Positions 17,201-26,531 of a stretch of DNA of 39,743 nucleotides are shown here, piece by piece. The notes beneath the pieces were generated by a model. The model was not told the origin of the DNA and did not search any database. It worked only from the letters and a program-made list of their open reading frames with translations. Source of the stretch: Ignavibacteria bacterium GWF2_33_9 (lineage in GTDB: Bacteria > Bacteroidota > Ignavibacteria > Kapaibacteriales > UBA2268); the NCBI GenBank assembly GCA_001804565.1, contig MHAC01000010.1, forward strand, positions 1,000-40,742, given 5' to 3'. The translations under genes and the position numbers were made by a program. Numbering within the stretch: position 1 is the stretch's first letter; each line of letters opens with the position of its first letter.

Positions 17201-19726
17201 TTATTCACTTTTAATTTCCTGAATAGCAGGATTTTTTGTTTTTTTCTTTTTAATTTCAATAAAAATCGATAGAATTAGTAAAAAAGTTAAAAAGATATTT
17301 GAACTCAAACTCAAAATTTTGCCTGTAGCAAAAGATTTTGATATATACTTGAATTCAAGTTTATGATTTCCGGATGGTATCATTACACCACGTAATAGAA
17401 AATCAACTTTATAAACATCAACTTCTTTCCCATCTAAAAATGCATACCAGTCAGGATAATAAACTTCTGATACTACAAGCATTTTTTCAGTTTTAGTATT
17501 CACATTGAAGGAAATATATTCATTTTGGAAATTTGTAACTTTTGCGGATGCTGATAAATCCATATGAGTCACTTTCAAATTCACATCTTTTTCAATAAAA
17601 GCAGTTGTAGTAGGATTGAAATCTCCTTTTGCCAAATGGTTTAATATTGTCTTTGGTTCTTCTTTAACCAAAGTATCCACAAAAAATGCACGTGGTAAAT
17701 AAGATGGATTTAAATAAACCATAGTGCCTGTTACGTTTGATTTATAAACCGGTTGTATACCCATATCCTGTTTTGCCAGTATATATTTCACATTAAGAAG
17801 ATTCCACATAAAAGGACTGTTAAGATTACTTGTGCTTCCCTGCGAAGTTGCATCAAGCATATCCTGATATAACCTTAATTTGGCGGATTGGTAACCATTT
17901 ACATTCTGCAAACCGTAATAAGCAGCAGCATTCGGGGATTGAGATGCAAAATCAGCGACACGATAAACTGAATTATCTTGTTTTACAAAATCAATGGCAT
18001 CGTCTTGAACAAAAACATTTTCTGAAAGTTTTTGTTCTGGAATGTCCATTGGTCTCCAGCCAACTCTCCACAAATCAAAAATTGCTAATAAGATAATTGC
18101 AAAAATGAATGCATTGAATTTCAACTTCTTAGTTACAAAGAAATAAACAAGGCCTGCAGAAATAATGAGGATAATTGCATTAACAATCCAATCTGAAACC
18201 ATTGCATCCCAAACAAATCCGTAAAAACTTTCAGGTAATCTGAAACTTTGACTAGATTTCAATGCATCAAAATAAGAGTTCTGGAATGTCCCGATAAAAA
18301 TAATGCCAATGAGCAGAAATAATCCTGAACCAAAGAGAAAATAGAGACTTTTTTTCTTTGCGATGCTAACGTCACCTTTATTCCATTTAATAAATGTGGC
18401 AATTCCATATCCCGCAAGTATTGGCATTGTGAAATGAATAATAGCCAGAACCATACTGGGGGCTCTAAATTTATTAAAGAATGGAAAATTATAATAAAAG
18501 AAATTATATAAAACAGGAAATGTATTACCGAACGAAAGTATTAACGCAATAATCGAAACAAAAATCAAAAACTGAACAAATACATCCTTTCGGAAGGAAT
18601 AAGCACCAATTATTGCAAAGAAAAATATGAAAATTCCAAAGTATGGTGCAGCATCTTCGAATGGTTTTTGTCCCCAGTAAGTTGGGATTAGTGTCTCAGT
18701 ATTGTTAGTTTCAGGCCCAATATATTTCAGTTTTCCAAAACCATAATAACTAGGTACTAAAAATGTGATTGTTTCACCCGGAGAAAATGACCACATAGTT
18801 GCATATTGATAATCGTTACCACCGTCTTTAGTCTGATGTTGCTGGTCTGAAAGCATCATTGGTGCTGAGCCACGTGTTGAATAAGGTGTGTATTCCTGAA
18901 TGCTCAAATATCTGTCTGCAGAAAGCAAAAATGATATCCCAAATGCAGCCACCAAAGTTATTCCGGGTTTAAGTACTGCCAAGAAATTTTCTTTTTTGAG
19001 TAATCTTACGAAAAATTCATACAGCAAATACAATCCAAACATCAAGCCACCATAAAATATCATTTGCACGTGCGTTGCTTCAAGCATTATATGCACAGCT
19101 AAAACAAACAAGGCAGCCCATAAAAATGAAAATTTCTTCAACAATTTTTCCATGAAAAGGAAGATCCATGGGTACATCGAGAATACAACTGGTTTTGTAA
19201 AGTGACCTATCATTATCCAAATAACTATACCTGTGGAAAAAACTGCAGCTACTGAAGTGAAAAAAGCAATCAGATGATTTTGTTTCTTTTCTCTCATTAG
19301 CAGAAACATACCAATTGCAAACATAACATAATGCAATGCAACTCTCGCTTCATCTCCACCTAATAATAATCCTAATTGTTCAAAAATCTGGAAATAGAAA
19401 ACTCCTAGAAAATCCCAGAGTCTTTGTCCTGTTACGAGCAATGAAGCAAAACTCGGCATACCGCTGAAAATGTATGGTATCCACTGTGGGAAATTACCGG
19501 AATCTTTTGCAGCTTTTAAATAATTATCAAAGGACATCGATGCGACTGTATCTGATGAGTTAAATCCATTGCCGAATATTCCCTGTCCGAAGAAGATGAA
19601 GACTAAAACAAAAAGAGCAATGAAATAAATCCAATTTTTTTGCAAAAAATCAGGAATCTGATTCTCATTAAACTCCCCATTGGATGTACTTTGCTTCGAC
19701 TTCACTATTACTTTTTTCTTTGACAT
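17201..19726 (-). CDS. YfhO-family polytopic membrane protein
   Basis: 841 residues. The N-terminal cytoplasmic Lys-rich stretch leads into about a dozen hydrophobic segments (from about 31 to 555), a large soluble domain (about 565-800), and a final membrane helix before a Lys-rich tail. Motifs such as FNKFRAPSMVLAIIHF and the C-terminal VSEVYYPDWYAFLDGKEV are typical of YfhO (PF09586). YfhO proteins are GT-C-like membrane proteins linked in Firmicutes to glycosylation of wall polymers; in this group the role is unknown, presumably lipid-linked sugar transfer at the cell envelope. It leads a two-gene unit with folP. Confidence 0.85.
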   Translation of the reverse strand: MSKKKVIVKSKQSTSNGEFNENQIPDFLQKNWIYFIALFVLVFIFFGQGIFGNGFNSSDTVASMSFDNYLKAAKDSGNFPQWIPYIFSGMPSFASLLVTGQRLWDFLGVFYFQIFEQLGLLLGGDEARVALHYVMFAIGMFLLMREKKQNHLIAFFTSVAAVFSTGIVIWIMIGHFTKPVVFSMYPWIFLFMEKLLKKFSFLWAALFVLAVHIMLEATHVQMIFYGGLMFGLYLLYEFFVRLLKKENFLAVLKPGITLVAAFGISFLLSADRYLSIQEYTPYSTRGSAPMMLSDQQHQTKDGGNDYQYATMWSFSPGETITFLVPSYYGFGKLKYIGPETNNTETLIPTYWGQKPFEDAAPYFGIFIFFFAIIGAYSFRKDVFVQFLIFVSIIALILSFGNTFPVLYNFFYYNFPFFNKFRAPSMVLAIIHFTMPILAGYGIATFIKWNKGDVSIAKKKSLYFLFGSGLFLLIGIIFIGTFQNSYFDALKSSQSFRLPESFYGFVWDAMVSDWIVNAIILIISAGLVYFFVTKKLKFNAFIFAIILLAIFDLWRVGWRPMDIPEQKLSENVFVQDDAIDFVKQDNSVYRVADFASQSPNAAAYYGLQNVNGYQSAKLRLYQDMLDATSQGSTSNLNSPFMWNLLNVKYILAKQDMGIQPVYKSNVTGTMVYLNPSYLPRAFFVDTLVKEEPKTILNHLAKGDFNPTTTAFIEKDVNLKVTHMDLSASAKVTNFQNEYISFNVNTKTEKMLVVSEVYYPDWYAFLDGKEVDVYKVDFLLRGVMIPSGNHKLEFKYISKSFATGKILSLSSNIFLTFLLILSIFIEIKKKKTKNPAIQEIKSE

Positions 19727-19776
19727 ATATTTCCCAAATATTAATTTTCATAAATTATGATACTAATCATAAAATT

Positions 19777-19784
19777 CAAAATTA
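19777..19784 (-). promoter_or_regulatory. Candidate -7 box upstream of the YfhO-like gene
   Basis: Minus-strand TAATTTTG, 50 bases before the ATG at 19726. No matching -33 TTTG. Confidence 0.38.
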
Positions 19785-19827
19785 AAATAAAAATAACTTA
19801 AAAAAAAATTTTTCATTAAAAAATCCG

Positions 19828-19835
19828 TAATTTTG
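19828..19835 (+). promoter_or_regulatory. Candidate -7 box of the rsfS-argS unit
   Basis: CCGTAATTTTGTA around 19826-19837. Identical core to the boxes upstream of rplM and tatA. It lies 70 bases before the rsfS start; no clear -33 TTTG. Confidence 0.5.
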
Positions 19836-19905
19836 TATATAATAAAATGTAAAAAGTAAAAACTTTTTTATTTTTAGTTTTTTTGTAAATTAAATACTAA
19901 CAAAA

Positions 19906-20337
19906 TTGGCGAAATTAATAAAACCCAGAAGTTCAAAAACACTTGCAATTAATATTGCAAAAATTGCATCCGAAAAATTAGCATCAACTATTTTAATCTT
20001 GGAATTAAAAAATGTAGAATCAGCTCCTGCAGATTACTTTGTAATTTGTTCAACACATTCACAACCTCAGACAAAATCTGTTTTTGATGAGATTTATTAC
20101 CAAATTAAAAATTTGGGAATAACATTACCCAAAATTGAAGGCTTGGATTCATTAGATTGGATTCTATTGGATTACTTTGACGTGGTTGTACATGTAATGA
20201 CTGAAGAAGCACGTAACTTCTATAAATTAGAAAAATTGTGGTCTGATGCTAAATTTTTCACATTAGATGAAGAAAATAAACCTATTTCATTCAAAAGAGA
20301 GAATTTGAAGAAAATGTTCTCTGCTCCCACTGTTTAA
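19906..20337 (+). CDS. rsfS: Ribosome silencing factor
   Basis: 143 residues. RsfS binds ribosomal protein uL14 and blocks joining of the subunits when nutrients are short. Conserved stretches: ADYFVICSTHS (42-52), WILLDYFDVVVHV (85-97), then RNFYKLEKLW (103-112). The start is the TTG at 19906; there is no ATG alternative and no Shine-Dalgarno. It lies 18 bases ahead of argS, so the two are likely cotranscribed, giving a small translation-related unit. Confidence 0.93.
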   Translation: MAKLIKPRSSKTLAINIAKIASEKLASTILILELKNVESAPADYFVICSTHSQPQTKSVFDEIYYQIKNLGITLPKIEGLDSLDWILLDYFDVVVHVMTEEARNFYKLEKLWSDAKFFTLDEENKPISFKRENLKKMFSAPTV

Positions 20338-20355
20338 TCACAAAATTGAAAAAAA

Positions 20356-21996
20356 ATGATTTATAATTTTACAAGAACAATTTTGATGGATGCACTATCA
20401 AAATTGGGAGTTGATAATGTTCAAATTATTTTGGAAAAGCCAAAAAATTCTGATTTTGGTGATTTATCAACAAATATTGCAATGCAGTTAGCTAAACAAT
20501 TAAAAAAAGCTCCAAGATTAATAGCACAGGACCTCATTGACAATCTTAATATTGATAATAATTTTGTCCAAAAAGTGGAAATTGCAGGTGCAGGTTTCAT
20601 TAATTTTTGGTTTTCTCCATTTTTTTTCCAAAAAATGCTATCCGATATTTCAATAGCATCTGAAAATTATGGAAAGCAAACTATTGGTAATGGTCAGAAG
20701 GTACTTGTTGAATATGTAAGTGCAAATCCAACAGGTATGTTGCATATCGGGCATGGAAGAAATGGTGTAATTGGTGATACATTAGCAAATTTATATGATT
20801 TCCTTGGTTATGATGTTACTCGTGAATATTATTTCAATAATGCAGGAAATCAAATGCGTAATTTGGCAAAATCAGTTTATGTGCGATATCGTCAACTGAC
20901 AGATGCTCCAGACTTCGAAATGCCGGAGGACGGATATTTTGCTGAATATATAATTGAAATTGCTAAAAAATATATCGTAGAAAATGGTACTGAATTTATT
21001 GAACAAAATGATAAGAATTTACAAAAATTTCAGAAATTTGCCGAAATAATAAATTTTGAAAATATAAAGAAAACGTTAATTGACTTAAATATACACCAGG
21101 ATACTTATTTCAATGAAAATCATCTTTATGAATCAGGTAAGATTCAGGCTTTATTGGATAAACTTAAAGTAAAGGATTTAATTTACGAAAAAGAAGATGC
21201 TCTTTGGCTTAGATTGAGTGCTCTTGGATTGGAAAATGACAGAGTTGCAGTGAAATCAACCGGTGAACCTACTTATAGATTGCCTGATATTGCTTATCAT
21301 ATAGAAAAATTCGAAAGAGGTTATGACAAAATAGTAGATATTTTTGGCAGCGACCATATTGCTACTATTCCCGATGTTATTGCAGTTGTGAAGGCACTTG
21401 GATATGATACCGACAGAATTGATGTTGTTATACACCAGTTTATCACGCTCACAGAAAATGGCCAACAGGTAAAAATGAGTAAACGTTCCGGTAAGAGTTA
21501 CACACTGGATGAATTGATTGAAGAAGTCGGAGCTGATGTTGTAAGGTTCTTCTTGTTGATGAGAGGAGTAAATACTCATTTGGAATTTGACTTGAATCTT
21601 GCAAAGGAACAAAGTGATAAAAATCCTGTTTTCTATCTTCAATACGCACATGCCAGGATTTGTTCAATTTTCGAAAAAATTGAGAAAGGAAATATTCAAG
21701 TAAAATTTTCTAATAATTTATCGGGAATTAATGAAAGTGTAGAATTTGAGTTAATAAAGAAATTGGCTGAATTTCCATATATCATTCAAGATGCTACTAA
21801 GAATGCAGAACCTCATATTTTATCGGATTATTTACGTGAATTAGCATCGATTTTCCATAATTTCTACCATAATTGCAGAATTATCGGTGAGGAAGCTCTC
21901 ATTATGTCTGGTCGTTTGGCATTGGCAACAGCAACTAAAAATATTATTGCGAACGGTTTGAATATTTTAGGAATATCATCACCGGAAAAGATGTAA
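20356..21996 (+). CDS. argS: Arginyl-tRNA synthetase
   Basis: 546 residues. Class I synthetase charging tRNA-Arg. N-terminal Add-1 domain (about 1-105), then VEYVSANPTGMLHIGHGRN (118-136) containing the HIGH signature (130-133), and KMSKRSGKSYT near residue 373 as the KMSKS-equivalent loop (Arg instead of the last Ser). The DALR anticodon-binding domain (about 425-546) includes LQYAHARICSI. Length and motif spacing are normal. It follows rsfS by 18 bases without an obvious ribosome binding site. Confidence 0.97.
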   Translation: MIYNFTRTILMDALSKLGVDNVQIILEKPKNSDFGDLSTNIAMQLAKQLKKAPRLIAQDLIDNLNIDNNFVQKVEIAGAGFINFWFSPFFFQKMLSDISIASENYGKQTIGNGQKVLVEYVSANPTGMLHIGHGRNGVIGDTLANLYDFLGYDVTREYYFNNAGNQMRNLAKSVYVRYRQLTDAPDFEMPEDGYFAEYIIEIAKKYIVENGTEFIEQNDKNLQKFQKFAEIINFENIKKTLIDLNIHQDTYFNENHLYESGKIQALLDKLKVKDLIYEKEDALWLRLSALGLENDRVAVKSTGEPTYRLPDIAYHIEKFERGYDKIVDIFGSDHIATIPDVIAVVKALGYDTDRIDVVIHQFITLTENGQQVKMSKRSGKSYTLDELIEEVGADVVRFFLLMRGVNTHLEFDLNLAKEQSDKNPVFYLQYAHARICSIFEKIEKGNIQVKFSNNLSGINESVEFELIKKLAEFPYIIQDATKNAEPHILSDYLRELASIFHNFYHNCRIIGEEALIMSGRLALATATKNIIANGLNILGISSPEKM

Positions 21997-22069
21997 GTAT
22001 TAAGTTCAGGTTTAATTTTCAACTTTCTTTAAATATATTCGTCAAAAATTCTTTCAAAGATATTTTTAT

Positions 22070-24055
22070 ATGAAATTTACACGACAAATAACGATATATT
22101 TACTTAGTTTCATAACTTTAATGCTTTCCGGCTGCATTGAGGAAAATCCGGACTTAGTGAATCCCCCTTCAAATGTTGAAACAATTAATATTCGATTTGT
22201 AAATTTAGCATCTGATTTTCAGTCAAGAGATTTATTATTTGACGGTGGTAATCCTTTATCTGCTGGTTACTCGCAAATTTCAGGAACAGTTCATCCTCCT
22301 GCAGATTCATCCTTTTTATCTATTTCCAAATCAAGTATAAAAGAATTTGCATTTAACCGAATAACAAAATTTTCAAGAAATATTAATTTTACATATTTTG
22401 CTTTACCTTCACCTAAAGGTGATTCTGCGTACAAAGATGTCGACACATTAATAGTACTAACAACTTCACTTGCAATGCCGTCTTATTCAACTCAGGCTTA
22501 TATGAAGTTATTCAATGCATATCCAGATTCAACTGTCACTTTTTCATTAATGGTAGGGTGTCCAAATACTCCTCCCTTGATTGCAGCTGTGGGATATCGT
22601 CAGACTTCTAGCCCTGAATTTATCAGAACAGGAATAGTCCCAATTTCTATCATTAAACACTCCATTGGCGGGAACGAATTGGTAGGTACATACCAAACGA
22701 ACTTGGAAGTGAAGGGACAATATGCTTGTGTAGTTTTGGAGAAACAGGATGGCAGCATTGGTATTTTCTTTTTGGATGAGATGAATACAACCACTACCAC
22801 TTTCGATAAAGCTCAGGAAATTAATGAAAGATTTGCAACTATCCGAACTGTAAATTTATCAAATTCATCGCTTACTGCAATCAAATTGCCCGGAGATGTT
22901 ATAGCTCAAGATTTTCAATCTAATTACATTGGAAATTATTCTCAAATATCAGCATGCTCGTCCAATACCGTAGATTCGTTGATTATCTTGGATGGTAATT
23001 CGACGACTACTTCATTAACAAGTTCTCTTGAAGTTTTACGAAATTACACTTTGGTAATTGCCGATTCATTAAGTGTAATTGGTAAAAAAGCTGTACTTGT
23101 TCCTCCATCGGATGAAATAATTGAAAGTGGTTACTCTTCTATCAGAGTAATTAATCTTGCAGCAAATTATCCAACAATTGATCTATCAATTTCTTCTAAA
23201 AGTAATCCATTGGACTCTCTTGGTTATTCTGCAGGAATCTCTCTGGCAAAAAAACTAAATTACGGAACTGTATCTTCGTCGGTACAAATTTCTTCCGGAA
23301 ATATCCCACTTGCACTTTTCACTACATTTTCACCTGTTCAATTACTGAAAACATTGAATGGATACGTTGAAGCCGATAAAAATTATTTAATAGTTATTTC
23401 CAATGATTTTAGTGGAAATTTAAGATTAAATTTAATTGAAGATTCTCAAGTTAATCAACCATTACAAAATTTAAATGAGACTTCATTTATTCAAATCATA
23501 AACTCTATAGCCAGAACTCAGAAAATTAATCTTACCATTGGTGATAAAATTCCTGCAGCTAAGTTACATTATGCCAATACAATTGCAACGAATTTAGAGA
23601 CAACCCAGCAACAAATTTCAGTAGACGTAAATGGTAAACAATTAAATATTAATTTCACTCCTGAAATTGATAAAAGGTATTGCCTTGTTTTGACTGGAGA
23701 TATTGATAATCCTGATTATCTTTTAATTGGAAATACATTATCAGAACCAAATTTCAGTGTTGCACAAAGAAGATTTGTAAATGCATCGAATGATTTGCCT
23801 TCTGTATGGGTAGTTGATGATGTAAGTAACGAGGAAATTATACCATTTGCAAATTTAATTTACAAGGATTATACATTTTACGATATAATGGATAAAGCAA
23901 AGCGATATACCTATTATTTCTATAATCCTGATACAAAGGAGGAAATAGTAAGTTTCGACATTGACGTTACTCTTGGTAAAAGATATATACTGATTTTTGC
24001 AGGAACTAGCAAAAATAAATTCGGATATTCTGTAATGCAAATTCAAGAATATTAA
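22070..24055 (+). CDS. Lipoprotein with DUF4397-like repeats
   Basis: 661 residues. Signal peptide with lipobox LSGC (Cys22). The mature protein is a string of about six diverged repeats, each opening with a strand like (I/M)RxVNLA or (M)KLFNAYPD: NIRFVNLASDF, MKLFNAYPDSTV, IRTVNLSNSS, IRVINLAANYPTID, IQIINSIARTQK and RRFVNASNDLPS. This opening and the following beta-rich stretch are typical of DUF4397, a beta-sandwich of unknown role in Bacteroidota lipoproteins. Probably on the outer-membrane surface or periplasmic side. It lies 73 bases after argS and 44 bases before def. Confidence 0.82.
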   Translation: MKFTRQITIYLLSFITLMLSGCIEENPDLVNPPSNVETINIRFVNLASDFQSRDLLFDGGNPLSAGYSQISGTVHPPADSSFLSISKSSIKEFAFNRITKFSRNINFTYFALPSPKGDSAYKDVDTLIVLTTSLAMPSYSTQAYMKLFNAYPDSTVTFSLMVGCPNTPPLIAAVGYRQTSSPEFIRTGIVPISIIKHSIGGNELVGTYQTNLEVKGQYACVVLEKQDGSIGIFFLDEMNTTTTTFDKAQEINERFATIRTVNLSNSSLTAIKLPGDVIAQDFQSNYIGNYSQISACSSNTVDSLIILDGNSTTTSLTSSLEVLRNYTLVIADSLSVIGKKAVLVPPSDEIIESGYSSIRVINLAANYPTIDLSISSKSNPLDSLGYSAGISLAKKLNYGTVSSSVQISSGNIPLALFTTFSPVQLLKTLNGYVEADKNYLIVISNDFSGNLRLNLIEDSQVNQPLQNLNETSFIQIINSIARTQKINLTIGDKIPAAKLHYANTIATNLETTQQQISVDVNGKQLNINFTPEIDKRYCLVLTGDIDNPDYLLIGNTLSEPNFSVAQRRFVNASNDLPSVWVVDDVSNEEIIPFANLIYKDYTFYDIMDKAKRYTYYFYNPDTKEEIVSFDIDVTLGKRYILIFAGTSKNKFGYSVMQIQEY

Positions 24056-24099
24056 TCATATAAAATCGTCTAAAACCTAATAATTTTAAAGAGAAATTC

Positions 24100-24669
24100 A
24101 TGGCAGTAAAACCTATTTATAATTGCTATCACCCTGTTTTGAACAATCCCACAATTCCATTTGAAAATATTGATGGAGAAGCTATACAAGTTGTGCAAGA
24201 TTTATTTGATACATTAAAATCAATATCTAATGGAGTTGGTTTGGCAGCAAACCAAATTGGAATAAATCGCTCAGCACTTGTAATAGATTTAATGCAGGTA
24301 AAAGAATACCGCAGTATGAAACCTTTAGCAATGATTAATCCTGTTATTGAACATTTTTCAGATAATATTGTCGAAATGGAAGAAGGTTGCTTGTCAGTTC
24401 CAGATTTATATGAAGGAGTTAATAGACCAGAATCAATAGTTGTATCATACTATGATGTTCATCAAAAGCATCACAGAGAAGAAGTTTCCGGATACTTAGC
24501 AAGAGTAATGCAGCATGAAATTGACCATTTAAATGGTATATTATTTTATCAGAGATTTACACCCCTAAAGAAAACTCTCACAAAAAATAAATTAAAGAAA
24601 ATTCAGAAAGGTCTTCTCCTCCCGGATTACCCATTTGTAACTGCGGAAGGAGAATTAATCAATCCTTAA
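24100..24669 (+). CDS. def: Peptide deformylase
   Basis: 189 residues. Removes the formyl group from the N-terminal Met of new proteins. All three class I motifs are present: GVGLAANQ (45-52), EGCLS (95-99, metal ligand Cys97) and QHEIDH (138-143) with metal-binding His139/His143 and catalytic Glu140. AAAGAG precedes the ATG. It ends convergently with the pseudouridine synthase gene, overlapping by four bases, and sits downstream of the DUF4397 lipoprotein. Confidence 0.97.
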   Translation: MAVKPIYNCYHPVLNNPTIPFENIDGEAIQVVQDLFDTLKSISNGVGLAANQIGINRSALVIDLMQVKEYRSMKPLAMINPVIEHFSDNIVEMEEGCLSVPDLYEGVNRPESIVVSYYDVHQKHHREEVSGYLARVMQHEIDHLNGILFYQRFTPLKKTLTKNKLKKIQKGLLLPDYPFVTAEGELINP

Positions 24670-25574
24670 AATTCAATTCCAACAAGTTTTTTAAGATAAT
24701 TCACTTCTTTTTTTGTTAATTGTCTGTATTCTCCTCTTTGCAAATGCATAGCGGAAATGTCTGCAAAGACTTTTCTATCCAATTGCCTCACATTATAACC
24801 CAAGTGCATAAAGATTCTTTTGACTTCATGATTACGACCTTCTTTTAATATCATAATCACTTTTTTATTACTTCTTGGATCATAAATTACTTTACATGGT
24901 GACGTTTTTCCATCTTCAAGTTCAACACCTTTCTCAATTTGAGCTGCATCTTTATGGGTTAGTTCTTTGTCCAGCAACACTGAATAAGTTCTTTCGATTT
25001 GGTAACTTGGATGAAGAAGTCTATGTGATAATTCACCGTCATTAGTCATTAACAGCACACCTGTAGTATTTCTATCCAAACGACCTACAGGAAATATTCT
25101 AGTGTTAACTTTCATTATGTCCAAAATTGTTTTTCTGTCTCTTTCATCTTTTACAGATACAATAATGTCTTTTGGTTTATTAATAACAAAATATACTTTT
25201 CTGTCATTTTCCGGAATGGGATTCCCATTAACAGAAATTCTGTCATCAACATTGACTTTTGTTCCCAAAGTAGTTACAACTCTTCCATTTACTTTAACTG
25301 CACCTGAAGTAATTAATTCATCAGCATTTCTTCTGGAAGTAATCCCTGAATCTGCAATTACTTTATTCAGCCTAATTGGTCTGTTTTCTAATTTCGATAC
25401 ACTTGGCTTAGGTTTAGTGTGAATAATTTCAGAAGATTTTCGACGGCTTGTACTTTTAATGGAATTTTTATCCTTTTTAAAAAATTTGTCTGAAGTAAAT
25501 TTATTTTTACTTACACTGGTTTTTCCGGAAAAAGAAGTTTTACTTTTTTCTCCGCTTTTTTTGAAAGTTTTCAT
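24666..25574 (-). CDS. RsuA/RluB-family pseudouridine synthase
   Basis: 302 residues. About 65 N-terminal residues are Lys/Ser-rich and probably disordered, a common add-on in this phylum. Then an S4 RNA-binding domain (about 68-115, RLNKVIADSGITSRRNADEL) and the catalytic domain with GRLDRNTTG (164-172) whose Asp167 is the nucleophile. It should convert a uridine in rRNA to pseudouridine; RluB-like (23S) or RsuA-like (16S) cannot be decided. Last gene of the minus-strand tatA unit, 12 bases after the thioredoxin-like gene. Confidence 0.9.
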   Translation of the reverse strand: MKTFKKSGEKSKTSFSGKTSVSKNKFTSDKFFKKDKNSIKSTSRRKSSEIIHTKPKPSVSKLENRPIRLNKVIADSGITSRRNADELITSGAVKVNGRVVTTLGTKVNVDDRISVNGNPIPENDRKVYFVINKPKDIIVSVKDERDRKTILDIMKVNTRIFPVGRLDRNTTGVLLMTNDGELSHRLLHPSYQIERTYSVLLDKELTHKDAAQIEKGVELEDGKTSPCKVIYDPRSNKKVIMILKEGRNHEVKRIFMHLGYNVRQLDRKVFADISAMHLQRGEYRQLTKKEVNYLKKLVGIEF

Positions 25575-25586
25575 TTTTTATTTGTT

Positions 25587-25910
25587 TTAAAATAATAAAT
25601 TATAATATCTTGCTATTTTCTCTTGGAATTCTCTCAGACTAATATTCCGGCTTTCACGTAAGGTTTCTTTTCCTTCAATAAACACGAGTATTGTAGGTAT
25701 AGAAAACACAGTAAAATATCCAGAGGCTTCAGTAAGTTTCTCTAAATCCACATAAAAAGATTTAACTTGAGGAAACTCCTCAAGCATTTCAATCACTTTG
25801 GGTTTCAAAGTCTTACAAACATTGCATTTTTCAGTTGAGAAATAAAACAAAGCAAAATTGTTATCATTTATTGCCTGATGTATATTCTCAATAAGTTCTA
25901 AATGTTTCAT
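25587..25910 (-). CDS. Small thioredoxin-family protein with a CNVC motif
   Basis: 107 residues from the ATG at 25910; a TTG at 25937 would add nine residues, but 107 is the usual thioredoxin length. Fold landmarks: strand FALFYFS, the redox motif CNVC at 29-32 (canonical CGPC), and cis-Pro72 in FSIPTILVF. No signal peptide, so cytoplasmic. The missing Gly-Pro between the cysteines should change the redox potential, and it may serve as a specialised oxidoreductase rather than the main thioredoxin. It sits between a TatA/B-like gene and the pseudouridine synthase in one unit. Confidence 0.85.
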   Translation of the reverse strand: MKHLELIENIHQAINDNNFALFYFSTEKCNVCKTLKPKVIEMLEEFPQVKSFYVDLEKLTEASGYFTVFSIPTILVFIEGKETLRESRNISLREFQEKIARYYNLLF

Positions 25911-25979
25911 ATTCAAATAATCTAAGTGAATACTCAAATTAAGTAGTAAAAAGGTTTCTCACGAAATATAGGGGAAAAT

Positions 25980-26183
25980 TTAAAGTTTTAAATTATTCTT
26001 TATATTTTTATCGAGATCGGAAGTGATAGATGTAATTTCCTTAGTAATTTCATTCTTTGCCTGATTAATCTTATTTGTTCCACTTCTGATAGTTTTTAGA
26101 ATATCAGGAAGTTTATCCGGACCAAATAAAATTAGAATCCCTAAAAGAATAACCATTAATTCACTTCCGCCAATGTCAAACAT
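25980..26183 (-). CDS. TatA/TatB-family twin-arginine translocase component
   Basis: 67 residues. One N-terminal membrane helix (ELMVILLGILILFGP), the FGPDKLPDILK hinge, then an amphipathic helix and a short charged tail. The FGP motif and Glu near the start of the helix (GGSELMV) are typical of TatA/TatB. It is the second Tat-like gene, 11 bases after tatA; it may act as TatB or a second TatA. No tatC is in the window. Confidence 0.85.
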   Translation of the reverse strand: MFDIGGSELMVILLGILILFGPDKLPDILKTIRSGTNKINQAKNEITKEITSITSDLDKNIKNNLKL

Positions 26184-26194
26184 AATTGAATCGC

Positions 26195-26401
26195 TTAATT
26201 ATTATTTATTTGGTTACTATTTGCTTGATTATCTTTTTTGATGATGCCATCGTCTTTGGATTCATCACCACTAATCGATTTTTTGAACTCCTTCATCCCG
26301 GAACCAAGGTTTTTCATTAATTCAGGAATCTTCTTAGCACCAAATAAAAGAAGAATTAAAAAAGCAATTACTAATATTTCAGGCCATCCTAATCGTGCCA
26401 T
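26195..26401 (-). CDS. tatA: Sec-independent protein translocase TatA
   Basis: 68 residues. Membrane helix [21 protein letters not shown] (6-26), the FGAKKIPEL hinge and an amphipathic helix [13 protein letters not shown], closing with a polar Asn-rich tail: a textbook TatA. TatA polymerises to form the path for folded proteins carrying twin-arginine signals across the inner membrane. GGAG lies about eight bases before the ATG. First gene of a unit with a second Tat protein, a thioredoxin-like protein and a pseudouridine synthase. Confidence 0.92.
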   Translation of the reverse strand: MARLGWPEILVIAFLILLLFGAKKIPELMKNLGSGMKEFKKSISGDESKDDGIIKKDNQANSNQINNN

Positions 26402-26462
26402 ATTTCACTCCAAAATACTTTTCTGTTAAAACGAAAAAATAATATTTAAGTTTTATTTTTTA

Positions 26463-26470
26463 CAAAATTA
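26463..26470 (-). promoter_or_regulatory. Candidate -7 box of the tatA unit
   Basis: Minus-strand CGTAATTTTGTA context, identical to that before rplM. It ends 61 bases before the ATG at 26401. No -33 TTTG at the standard distance. Confidence 0.5.
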
Positions 26471-26531
26471 CGAAGAAAATATGAACGAATAAGAATATAA
26501 TCGCTAAATTTTATGTTATACGTCTTATAAG

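Noticed and set aside
21256-21667. Antisense open frames inside argS
   Set aside because: They lie opposite a clearly conserved synthetase and have no ribosome binding site or recognisable protein features.
25911-25937. TTG start adding nine residues to the thioredoxin-like protein
   Set aside because: The ATG at 25910 gives a normal thioredoxin length; the extra residues are not part of the fold.
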